Assembly: GCA_003242115.1 (NCBI GenBank)
Contig: QBMP01000003.1
Coordinates: 1 to 20,394, forward strand
Length of the DNA: 20,394 nt
Reading direction: 5' to 3'
Source of the DNA: Phormidesmis priestleyi
GTDB lineage: Bacteria; Cyanobacteriota; Cyanobacteriia; Phormidesmidales; Phormidesmidaceae
Below, piece by piece: positions 7,825 to 14,402 of this stretch (within the stretch, counting starts at the first letter, position 1; the number at the start of each line of letters is the position of its first letter). The notes beneath the pieces were generated by a model that worked only from the letters and a program-made list of their open reading frames with translations, had not been told where the DNA came from and made no database searches. The translations under genes were made by a program, and so were the position numbers.

Positions 7825-8804
7825 GGCTTTTGCTAGTATTTGCCGCGCAAAAGCTGTTGCGGTTAGGGCGGTTGCTGATGGCGGTTGCTGTTTTCACCTT
7901 TGTGCTGCTGAGTTTTTCACCGATTGATCCGGTGAAGGCGTACATTGGCGCAGATATGATGCAAATTAGCGCCGATCAACAGGCGCTGATTGCCGAGCGC
8001 TGGGGACTCGATCAGCCGATGTGGAGCCGTTTTTTGGACTGGCTAGGACAGCTTTTGCAAGGCAATTTAGGGACTTCTTTGGTGTTTAATCAGCCGGTGA
8101 GTGAGGTGATTGCTTCACGGTTTCAGGCATCTTTGCAAATGCTGGCGATCGCCTGGCTTCTTTCCGGCCTGCTGGGTCTAGCTTTGGGCCTTATCGCAGG
8201 CGCACTAGAAGGCCACTGGATAGATCGGCTGATTCGCCTTTACGCTTATACGCTGGCCTCTTCGCCAACTTTTTGGGTAGCGCTATTGCTCTTGATTGTC
8301 TTTGCCGTATCTTTTAAAATTGCTCCAATTTGCTGCGCTGCGCCGCCGGGTGTCCTTTCTCAAAATGTGACCTTTTGGCAGCATTTACACCACTTACTGC
8401 TGCCCGCTGTTGCCCTCAGCATTATCGGCATTGCCAACATTGCTTTGCACACCCGCCAAAAGCTGATTGACGTCCTCCACAGCGACTATGTGCTGTTCGC
8501 GCGGGCTCAAGGAGAAAGCCTGTGGAACATCGTGCGCTACCACGGCTTTCGCAACATTCTTTTACCGGCCATTACCCTACAGTTTGCGTCTTTGAGCGAG
8601 CTGTTTGGTGGTTCGGTGCTAGTCGAGCAGGTGTTTGCCTATCCGGGATTAGGTGAAGCGACGGTGCAGGCTGCGCTACGCAGCGATATTCCGCTATTGG
8701 TAGGAATTGTGTTTTTTAGCGCTCTGTTTGTTTACACCGGCAATACTCTCGCGGATCTGTCCTATCCGATTATCGATCCGCGCATTCGGTTGGGAGGCCA
8801 GTGA
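7815..8804 (+). CDS. ABC importer permease, DppB/OppB/NikB type
   Basis: A 329-aa inner-membrane permease. The ATG at 7815 overlaps the binding-protein stop by 10 bases, a sign of translational coupling; a GTG at 7803 is the alternative. The family start is seen as a hydrophobic helix, then LLSFSPIDPVKAYIG and a long polar loop with ERWGLDQPMWSRFLDWLGQL and GNLGTSLVFNQPV. The EAA-type loop that contacts the ATPase is DYVLFARAQGESLWNIVRYH, followed by GFRNILLPAIT. The C-terminus contains VEQVFAYPGLGEATVQAALR and NTLADLSYPIIDPRIRL, both typical of the family. It pairs with the next gene as the second half of the channel. Length is normal. Confidence 0.9.
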   Translation: MQIRLLLVFAAQKLLRLGRLLMAVAVFTFVLLSFSPIDPVKAYIGADMMQISADQQALIAERWGLDQPMWSRFLDWLGQLLQGNLGTSLVFNQPVSEVIASRFQASLQMLAIAWLLSGLLGLALGLIAGALEGHWIDRLIRLYAYTLASSPTFWVALLLLIVFAVSFKIAPICCAAPPGVLSQNVTFWQHLHHLLLPAVALSIIGIANIALHTRQKLIDVLHSDYVLFARAQGESLWNIVRYHGFRNILLPAITLQFASLSELFGGSVLVEQVFAYPGLGEATVQAALRSDIPLLVGIVFFSALFVYTGNTLADLSYPIIDPRIRLGGQ

Positions 8805-8807
8805 AGG

Positions 8808-9686
8808 ATGACTATAACCGTTAATTCGCCTCAAAAATCACCCCAAAAATTATGGAGAATCTGGCGGCAGAACAACCGCAGACAGCAAACTTTAGGCGCT
8901 ATTGTTTTAGGGACTCTTTTCCTATTAGGCATTATTGTGAGTCCTTGGTTTCTCGGAGAGTCGGGGCTCAGCACGGTGCTCACTCAGCGCAATCAGCCGC
9001 CTTCGTTGGCTCATTTATTTGGCACCGACTGGCTAGGTCGCGATATGTTGAGGCGATCGCTCCACGGCCTGTCTTTGAGCCTGCGAGTTGGGTTACTAGC
9101 CGCCAGCGTTAGCGCCCTCATTGGGACGGGCTTAGGGCTAGCCGCCGGTACTTTTGGCGGCTGGGTAGATGCTGTGATTATCTGGATTGTCGATGTCTTC
9201 TTCAGTCTGCCTCATTTGGTGCTGTTGATTTTGATTGCTTTTGCGGTGGGCGGTGGCACTAAGGGTGTGATTATTGCGGTGGCGCTGACTCACTGGACGA
9301 GTCTGGCGCGGGTGATTCGAGCGGAAGTCTTGCAAACCAACAGTTCTGACTATGTGCATTTATCTCGCCATCTGGGCAAATCGTCGCTTTGGATTGCCCG
9401 TCATCACATGGTGCCGCATATTGTACCGCAGCTACTTGTGGGCTTAATTCTGTTGTTTCCGCACGCGATTTTACACGAAGCAGCGCTGTCTTTTATTGGC
9501 ATTGGTCTATCGCCTCATTTACCGGCGATCGGCATTATTTTAGCGGAGTCGATGCGTCACCTTTCTACCGGCTATTGGTGGCTAGGCGTGATGCCTGGAA
9601 TACTCTTACTGCTTGCTGTCAAAGCTTTTGACTGGCTAGGTGAGAATTTGCGATCGCTCTTCGACCCCAAAACCAGTCAGGGATAA
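8808..9686 (+). CDS. ABC importer permease, DppC/OppC/NikC type
   Basis: A 292-aa inner-membrane permease starting 3 bases after the previous stop. GGGAGG and AAGG precede the ATG at 8808. The diagnostic HLFGTDWLGRDMLRRSLHG of DppC/OppC proteins lies after the first membrane helix, near residue 69. The EAA-type loop is DYVHLSRHLGKSSLWIARHH, followed by MVPHIVPQ. The late segment EAALSFIGIGLSPHLPAIGI and the C-terminal DWLGENLRSLFDP are also standard. It forms the heterodimeric channel with the preceding permease, with one ATPase docked on each half. Length and motifs are complete. Confidence 0.9.
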   Translation: MTITVNSPQKSPQKLWRIWRQNNRRQQTLGAIVLGTLFLLGIIVSPWFLGESGLSTVLTQRNQPPSLAHLFGTDWLGRDMLRRSLHGLSLSLRVGLLAASVSALIGTGLGLAAGTFGGWVDAVIIWIVDVFFSLPHLVLLILIAFAVGGGTKGVIIAVALTHWTSLARVIRAEVLQTNSSDYVHLSRHLGKSSLWIARHHMVPHIVPQLLVGLILLFPHAILHEAALSFIGIGLSPHLPAIGIILAESMRHLSTGYWWLGVMPGILLLLAVKAFDWLGENLRSLFDPKTSQG

Positions 9687-9688
9687 TC

Positions 9689-10594
9689 ATGCTCTCAATT
9701 TCCAATTTAGGCGTTATCTTCACCCAGTACGACCAGGGGCTGCGCCGCAAGCAACTCACCGTCATTACAGCCTTAGATCTAGACGTGCAGGCGGGTGAAG
9801 TGGTGGCGGTGGTTGGGGCGAGCGGTTCAGGTAAAAGTCTTTTGGCTCATGCGCTATTGGGGATTTTGCCAGAGAATGCCGCCATGAGTGGCACGCTGCA
9901 ATTTCAGGGAGAGCCGCTGACGCCCGAACGCTCTCGGTCGCTGCGCGGTAAAGCGATCGCGCTCATTCCTCAGTCGGTAGGCTACTTAGATCCGCTGATG
10001 AGGGTTGGCAAGCAGGTACAGCGAGTAGCGCAGCTGGCAGGGCAGTCTAAAGCCAACGCCAGCACTAGCGTAGATAGGACATTTGCGCGCTATGACTTGC
10101 CAATGGCGACGCGCGATCGCTATCCCTTCGAGCTTTCAGGCGGTATGGCTAGGCGGATACTGGTTTCTACAGCGGTGGTGACTCAGGCTCAGCTTGTGAT
10201 TGCCGATGAACCTACGCCGGGGCTGCATCCTGATGTTGTTAGAGAAACTCTTAGCCATTTACGCGAGTTGGCAAGGGAAGGACGTGGCGTGATTTTGATT
10301 ACGCATGATATTGAGGCGGCTTTGCAGATTGCGGATCGAGTAGCGGTGTTTTATGCAGGGACAACGGTGGAGATTGCCGCCAGCAAAGATTTTTCTCTCG
10401 GTAACTTGCGACATCCTTACACGCAGGCACTTTGGCGATCGCTGCCGCAAAATGAGTTTGTGCCAGTGCCCGGAAATCAGCCCAGTCCTGAGCATTTGCC
10501 AGAGGGCTGTTTGTTTAGCGATCGCTGCCCTTGGGTGAGCGATATTTGTAGAGCAGAGCGCCCGCCGCTCAGACAACTACCAAGAATCGGCTAG
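9689..10594 (+). CDS. ABC importer ATPase, DppD/OppD/NikD type, C-terminus apparently shortened
   Basis: A 301-aa ATPase with Walker A GASGSGKS at residues 43-50, Q-loop Gln95, signature LSGGM at 149-153, Walker B LVIADEPT at 169-176 and the H-switch His206. The oligopeptide-type tail with three cysteines (EGCLFSDRCPWVSDIC) is present. Start: ATG 9689, with AGGG 6 bases upstream and 2 bases after the previous stop. In the family the tail usually continues some 10-15 residues beyond PPLRQL. Here the reading frame ends with PRIG, whose codons overlap the CAAGAATC shared with the other end of the adjacent repeat element. This suggests the end was replaced by an insertion; the catalytic core is intact. 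Confidence 0.88.
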   Translation: MLSISNLGVIFTQYDQGLRRKQLTVITALDLDVQAGEVVAVVGASGSGKSLLAHALLGILPENAAMSGTLQFQGEPLTPERSRSLRGKAIALIPQSVGYLDPLMRVGKQVQRVAQLAGQSKANASTSVDRTFARYDLPMATRDRYPFELSGGMARRILVSTAVVTQAQLVIADEPTPGLHPDVVRETLSHLRELAREGRGVILITHDIEAALQIADRVAVFYAGTTVEIAASKDFSLGNLRHPYTQALWRSLPQNEFVPVPGNQPSPEHLPEGCLFSDRCPWVSDICRAERPPLRQLPRIG

Positions 10595-10976
10595 TGCTCC
10601 GCCTATCCCCGTAGGGTTAGGGGGTGGTGAAAGCCAGGGGAGATGAGGAGTATCTTTAAGCAATGATGAAATCGAGCGAAAAGATAGCGACGAGACGAGC
10701 AATCTTGGTATCATTGAAGGACGCATGAAAATGCGAAAACATAGAAGGTAGGAACACCCACGAGCGGCTCAGAGAACGATTCAGATACTGACAACTCAAA
10801 ACGTCCAAATTGAAAAACTGAATATTTCGAGTCTGCCGTGGGGCGCATGGTGGACGCTAAATAAAATGCTTGTTGAGACGGTCTGACGGGGGCAGTGGCT
10901 TCGGCTGCTGGCTAGTTAAGAGTCTGCGAAACAAGAATCTCCGACTATACCCGTAGGGTTAGGGGGAGAGCGTCAA
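10581..10976 (+). mobile_element. Putative non-autonomous IS200/IS605-type element (PATE-like)
   Basis: A 400-bp stretch without a credible ORF separates the two ATPase genes. It is bounded by two same-orientation repeats, at 10603-10624 and 10945-10966, that match at 21 of 22 positions and share CCGTAGGGTTAGGGGG. CAAGAATC precedes each, and TCCG sits just upstream of each. The second copy folds as an imperfect hairpin (TCTCC outer arm, ACCC-GTA-GGGT inner arm) and is followed by TCAA at 10973-10976. In IS200/IS605 elements both ends carry hairpins in the same orientation and IS608 ends at TCAA, so this layout fits a derivative that has lost tnpA and tnpB. A tandem pair of right ends is the alternative. 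Exact left boundary uncertain. Confidence 0.55.
10893..10910 (+). ncRNA. UUCG-capped hairpin near the element right end, possible omega-RNA relic
   Basis: The stem CAGTGGC / GCTGCTG (10893-10899 and 10904-10910, with two G-U pairs) closes a TTCG tetraloop, 35 bases before the terminal hairpin. Structured RNA just inside the right end is where TnpB guide-RNA scaffolds lie in IS605-type elements. No tnpB is present in the window, so this can only be a relic or an RNA used in trans. Expression is not shown. Confidence 0.3.
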
Positions 10977-11000
10977 GAGCAGGATGGGTGAGGTGTGTTC

Positions 11001-11666
11001 ATGCTGAAGGGTGATAATTTGTGGTTTCGCTATGGCGATCGCTTACCTTGGGTCGTACAGAACAGAAGTTTGGCAGTTGCTCCGGGTGAAGTGCTGGGGC
11101 TGATGGCACCGTCAGGCTATGGTAAAACAACGTTAGGAAAGCTGTTAGCAGGCTATTTACCCCCTAACAAAGGGCAGGTAACATTAGCGGGAAAACCGCT
11201 GCCTAAAAAGGGCTATAGCCCGGTGCAGCTCATCTTTCAAAACCCCGATCTGTCGGTCAATCCTCGCTGGCGCATTCGTCAGATTCTGCAAGAAGGTTAT
11301 CCTCCAAAACACGCCTATTTAGACGCTCTAGGCATTCATTCGGGTTGGCTTAGCCGCTATCCGCATGAGCTAAGCGGCGGTGAATTGCAGCGAATCGCGA
11401 TCGCCCGCGTCCTCAATCCACATACGCGCTACCTGATTGCCGATGAAATGACCGCCATGCTCGACGCTAACACTCAAGCCCTGATTTGGCAGGGCGTACT
11501 CGCATTTGTGCGGCGGCAACAGGTCGGCCTAGTGGTCATTAGTCACGACGAACCCCTGCTGAAGCGACTTTGCGATCAGATTTTGGTGCTTGTTGATGGC
11601 TCCTCACCTCAACCTCTTCGCCATCAGGGGCAGGGTTTTCACCCGACTACCCGAAACGCAACCTGA
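11001..11666 (+). CDS. ABC importer ATPase, DppF/OppF/NikE type, short
   Basis: A 221-aa second ATPase of the importer. I chose the ATG at 11001, with GAGG 7 bases upstream, over a GTG two codons earlier. Walker A is APSGYGKTT at residues 36-44, with Ala where the first Gly is usual. Q-loop Gln80 lies in IFQNPDLSVNPRW, the signature LSGGE at 124-128, Walker B LIADEMT at 145-151 with Met in place of the usual Pro, and His182. NikE/DppF proteins are usually about 260-330 aa with a longer tail; here the sequence ends soon after ILVLVDG with a low-complexity tail. It should pair with the first ATPase to power the permeases. The upstream insert may place it under separate transcription or polarity. 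Confidence 0.85.
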   Translation: MLKGDNLWFRYGDRLPWVVQNRSLAVAPGEVLGLMAPSGYGKTTLGKLLAGYLPPNKGQVTLAGKPLPKKGYSPVQLIFQNPDLSVNPRWRIRQILQEGYPPKHAYLDALGIHSGWLSRYPHELSGGELQRIAIARVLNPHTRYLIADEMTAMLDANTQALIWQGVLAFVRRQQVGLVVISHDEPLLKRLCDQILVLVDGSSPQPLRHQGQGFHPTTRNAT

Positions 11667-11890
11667 CTGCACCGCTAGGAAAAAGCGCCCAACAATGAAC
11701 TGTTTGAATTGTTTGAGCTGTTAATCGGCCTCAATGCTGAGAGGTTCTGGAAACCTGTGAAAAGGTGAGCTAGTCAGTCGTCCTCAACCGATTCAAGCGC
11801 ACGGTTACTACAGCGAATCTCCAGAGGGCGATACGTGTTATTTTTTGAAGAATTTCAGCACGCTACTCAGAGATTATCAAAGGAGAATAG
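11667..11890 (+). other. Structured-looking leader before the eamA gene, possible group II intron domain I relic
   Basis: A 224-base gap with several short helices, including AGGTT-CTGGA-AACCT (about 11741-11755) and GATTC...GAATC (about 11793-11819). The order CCGCTAGGAAAAAGCGCCC, then the AACCT helix, then AGTCAGTCGTC and GCGCACGGTTAC, recalls domain I of cyanobacterial group II introns. This is recollection, not an alignment. No reverse transcriptase, domain V or 5' GTGYG boundary was found. It could instead be an ordinary 5' leader. Confidence 0.25.
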
Positions 11891-12779
11891 ATGAAAGGAA
11901 CTCAGCCTCAAAAAGAGTTGGCTGGCTACCTTTACGGGTTGCTAGGCGTTGTGCTGTTTAGCTTGACTTTGCCAGCTACGCGGGCTGCTGTCGCTAGTTT
12001 TGAGCCAACTTTTGTAGGGTTGGGTCGGTCGGTGGTTGCGGCGTTACCTGCTATCGTATTACTGCTAATGACGCGACAGGCTATGCCACCGGCAAGGTTG
12101 TTCCCTAGCTTCTGTATCGTTGTGTTAGGGATAGTAATTGGATTTCCACTATTGACTGCGATCGCGATGAAAGATGCACCCGCCTCATATGGTGCTGTGA
12201 TCACAGGCTTGTTACCCCTTTCCACCGCGCTGTGCGGCGTCTGGCGAGCCAACGAAAGGCCGTCTTTTGCTTGCTGGCTGCTTTGCTGGGTTGGGAAGTG
12301 TTTTAGTGGTTGGCTTTGCGCTGCTTGCTGGTAACGGCACGCTGCGCACAGCAGATATTGCGCTGGTTGGTGCAGTTATCGCCGCCGGATTAGGCTACGC
12401 CGAAGGTGCCGTTTTAGCTCGAACACTCGGCGCTTGGCAGGTTATCTGTTGGACGTTGGTGTTGGCCTTGCCATTGCTGTTGCCGATAGTCTGGCAGTAT
12501 CGACCCGATGATCTGCTAGCGTCTCCTATTAGCGCTGTTGTTGGATTTTTATACGTTAGCTTCTTCAGTCAGTTTTTCGGCTATTTAGATTGGTACAAAG
12601 GGCTTTCACTCGGCGGTATCGCCCGCGTTGGACAGGTTCAACTCGTTCAGCCGTTTTTGACGATTGTTGCTTCTGCACTACTGCTCAAGGAGTCTGTTCC
12701 TCTTTCAACGCTGCTGTTTGCGTTGGGGGTGATTATCTGTGTCGCGCAGGGAAAGAAAACTCAGGTTCAAGCACCCTAG
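11891..12779 (+). pseudogene. EamA/DMT family exporter, interrupted by a one-base frameshift
   Basis: Two overlapping frames make one EamA protein. The first (ATG 11891, AAAGGAG 6 bases upstream) holds the N-terminal EamA repeat: LYGLLGVVLFSLTLPATRAA, FVGLGRSVVAALPAIVLLL and DAPASYGAVITGLLPLSTAL. It loses sense after about ERPSFACWL and stops at 12334. The second frame takes over near 12270-12300 with GLGSVLVVGFALLAGNGTL and reads to the stop at 12779, ending in VGQVQLVQPFLTIVASALLL. The span is 889 bases, so removing one base gives 295 aa, the normal size. The break lies at about 12280-12300, near short T and G runs. EamA proteins are ten-helix exporters of amino acids, metabolites or, in some systems, metallophores. 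Sequencing error is possible. Confidence 0.8.
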
Positions 12780-13178
12780 CGTAGCCTACTCTCATATATC
12801 AAAACCCGTGACAGTTGCTGATTTTGATACAAGTTTTGCAACATGACAATAAGCTCAATTTCCAAAAGCTTTAGCATCTGTGCCAAAACGAGCGTTTTTA
12901 AGCTGGTTTATGTGTACTATATGACGGCAACTCATCTCAGGAGACGAAAAAGAAGAGAAGGTTAAACGTACTCCTGAGTTAGAACTGGAGCTGATTTTTT
13001 ATTGTCTACCTAATCTTCCTCAGCTCGTACTCTAATTCATCGCAATCTTTAAGTGCCCTTTCTCTATGGACAAGCCGCGTGCTCACGCTTCCACCGTCAA
13101 AAAACAGTCATTTTTATTGTAATCTATACGTACTATTACAAGAGTCCAGCAACAGTGTCTTTGTTTCAATCACCCCTG
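12780..13178. other. Convergent intergenic region with two inverted repeats
   Basis: About 400 bases lie between the end of the eamA gene and the end of the minus-strand membrane gene. Two inverted repeats stand out: TATCAAAA / TTTTGATA (12797-12804 and 12822-12829) and TTGTAAT / ATTACAA (13117-13123 and 13135-13141). The first could serve as a weak terminator; neither is followed by a clear T-run. I see no gene here. Confidence 0.5.
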
Positions 13179-13616
13179 TTACTGAGATTCGTTATGTAGC
13201 CTGTCACGCTTGACAGATGCATAGAAAATTACAGTAGTCGTGCTGTAGAGAACGATGTCTGCTACTGAAGATTCTCTGAATCTCCAGTAGTCCGGGTTTT
13301 CTGCCCAGAGCGGCATCCCAAAGTGAGATATACCTTCTACTGCTCCGTAAATCCAAACGCAGCAGAAATACAGCTTGAGCCAGACAGGACACAGCCTAGA
13401 TATTTCTAACATCCAGTTGCTACCTTCGTTAAATTGATGTGTATTTTTGATAGCAAAGATCATTGCTATCCCGAGCCCAATATCGAAGGGGGTGGTGTTG
13501 GGGGTGGTGGCTGTAACTGGTAAAGCTAAAACGTCTGCATGAAAAGCAATACTTTGAAGCGTTCTGACTGTTGAGAAGGCTAAAAAAAATAGGTTGCTTG
13601 TCTTTAGCCACTTCAT
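13179..13616 (-). CDS. Integral membrane protein, function unknown
   Basis: I chose the ATG at 13616, which has AGGA 5 bases before it; a GTG at 13661 would add 15 residues. The 145-aa product shows hydrophobic segments at LFFLAFSTVRTLQSIAF, FDIGLGIAMIFAI, WLKLYFCCVWIYGAVEGI and ADIVLYSTTTVIFYASV, consistent with three or four membrane helices. The C-terminus is basic and polar (KRDRLHNESQ). No conserved motif that I recognise is present and no neighbour hints at a role. It lies alone, convergent with the eamA gene and divergent from the small gene at 14080. Codon use and the ribosome site support a real gene. Confidence 0.6.
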   Translation of the reverse strand: MKWLKTSNLFFLAFSTVRTLQSIAFHADVLALPVTATTPNTTPFDIGLGIAMIFAIKNTHQFNEGSNWMLEISRLCPVWLKLYFCCVWIYGAVEGISHFGMPLWAENPDYWRFRESSVADIVLYSTTTVIFYASVKRDRLHNESQ

Positions 13617-14079
13617 AGTATTCCTAATAAAAATAAAGGCCGTTGAAGTTCCTTGATGCACATAAGCCCCGTGATTGCCCAGCCCTGCTATTGGCGGTGT
13701 CTATTTTAGGGTCATGTTTAGTGCAAAAAATCCACGAGCATAGCTTACTAAATATGCCCATCTAGTCTAGTTACGGCGTCCGCAGACACTCAGAGGCTCA
13801 GTTTTGTTAGTCTTTGTACGTCTACATCGACGCCATAGTTGAACAACATCGGCTGTATCGCTTCCTCGAAAGGGTCGGATGAGCCTGAATTGCGCAAAGA
13901 CCTTATATTATTCTTAATTTATCTAACGAAAGACCTTTTCGCAGGTATTCACCTAACTTAGTGATCACATTCACTAAATAGTTCTTCATTCTCTAAAACT
14001 ACTCAACTTCACAACGAGTATTTGTATGAGAACTGTTAGGAATTGGGAATATTGAGTCGTATTTATTTATCAAAGACAT
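13617..14079. other. Divergent intergenic region with a possible minus-strand gene remnant
   Basis: A 463-base gap. On the minus strand a frame at 13790-13897 reads LRNSGSSDPFEEAIQPMLFN, then YGVDVDVQRLTKLSL and a stop, with good coding character but only a TTG start and no ribosome site. It may be the tail of a decayed gene. A CRP-like palindrome lies at 13958-13977. Nothing else is evident. Confidence 0.4.
13958..13977. promoter_or_regulatory. CRP-like palindrome TTAGTGA-N6-TCACTAA
   Basis: A perfect 7-bp inverted repeat with a 6-base spacer. The inner GTGA-N6-TCAC has the spacing and core of the CRP-family site (TGTGA-N6-TCACA), which cyanobacterial cAMP receptor proteins such as SYCRP1 also use. 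It lies about 100 bases upstream of the gene at 14080. Binding is inferred from sequence only. Confidence 0.45.
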
Positions 14080-14289
14080 ATGGCGATCAATCCCTACGAA
14101 CCTGAACTAGCAAAGCGGAAAAAGGCATTTGAAATTGCCTATAGCCAGCTCAGTAAATACATGAATGAGCTGAGACATCATGGGTCGGAATTTCGACAAC
14201 AGATGGAATCGGTGGATGAAGCATTAAAGGACTACAGAGACACGGGATATGCATTAGCTGAGTGGATAGAGCAGGAACCCGAAAGCTAG
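14080..14289 (+). CDS. Small soluble helical protein, function unknown
   Basis: A 69-aa frame from the ATG at 14080. The composition is polar and helical: ELAKRKKAFEIAYSQLSKYM followed by NELRHHGSEFRQQMESVDEALKDY, likely one or two long helices with an acidic C-terminus (EWIEQEPES). No membrane segment, signal peptide or metal motif is seen. It has no strong ribosome site. A CRP-like palindrome lies about 100 bases upstream and a HIP1-built hairpin 30 bases downstream, so it may form its own short transcription unit. Family not recognised. Confidence 0.6.
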   Translation: MAINPYEPELAKRKKAFEIAYSQLSKYMNELRHHGSEFRQQMESVDEALKDYRDTGYALAEWIEQEPES

Positions 14290-14318
14290 CAGAGTGATGT
14301 TTAATGCTGGTACATACT

Positions 14319-14349
14319 GGCGATCGCTGATTTTTTCGTAGCGATCGCC
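14319..14349. terminator. Hairpin made of two HIP1 sites between convergent genes
   Basis: A perfect 10-bp inverted repeat, GGCGATCGCT at 14319-14328 and AGCGATCGCC at 14340-14349, with an 11-base loop containing six T. It sits between the small gene (plus) and murE (minus), the right place for a bidirectional terminator. No long T-run follows the stem, so terminator activity is inferred. Confidence 0.5.
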
Positions 14350-14402
14350 TTTCAGTTAGTCAATGGCGATCTGGCTGTTTTGCCTAATCTCTCTTACCTT
14401 CT

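Noticed and set aside
11741..11830. Cobalamin riboswitch before the exporter gene
   Set aside because: Some helices are suggestive, but the conserved B12-box and core spacing are not there.
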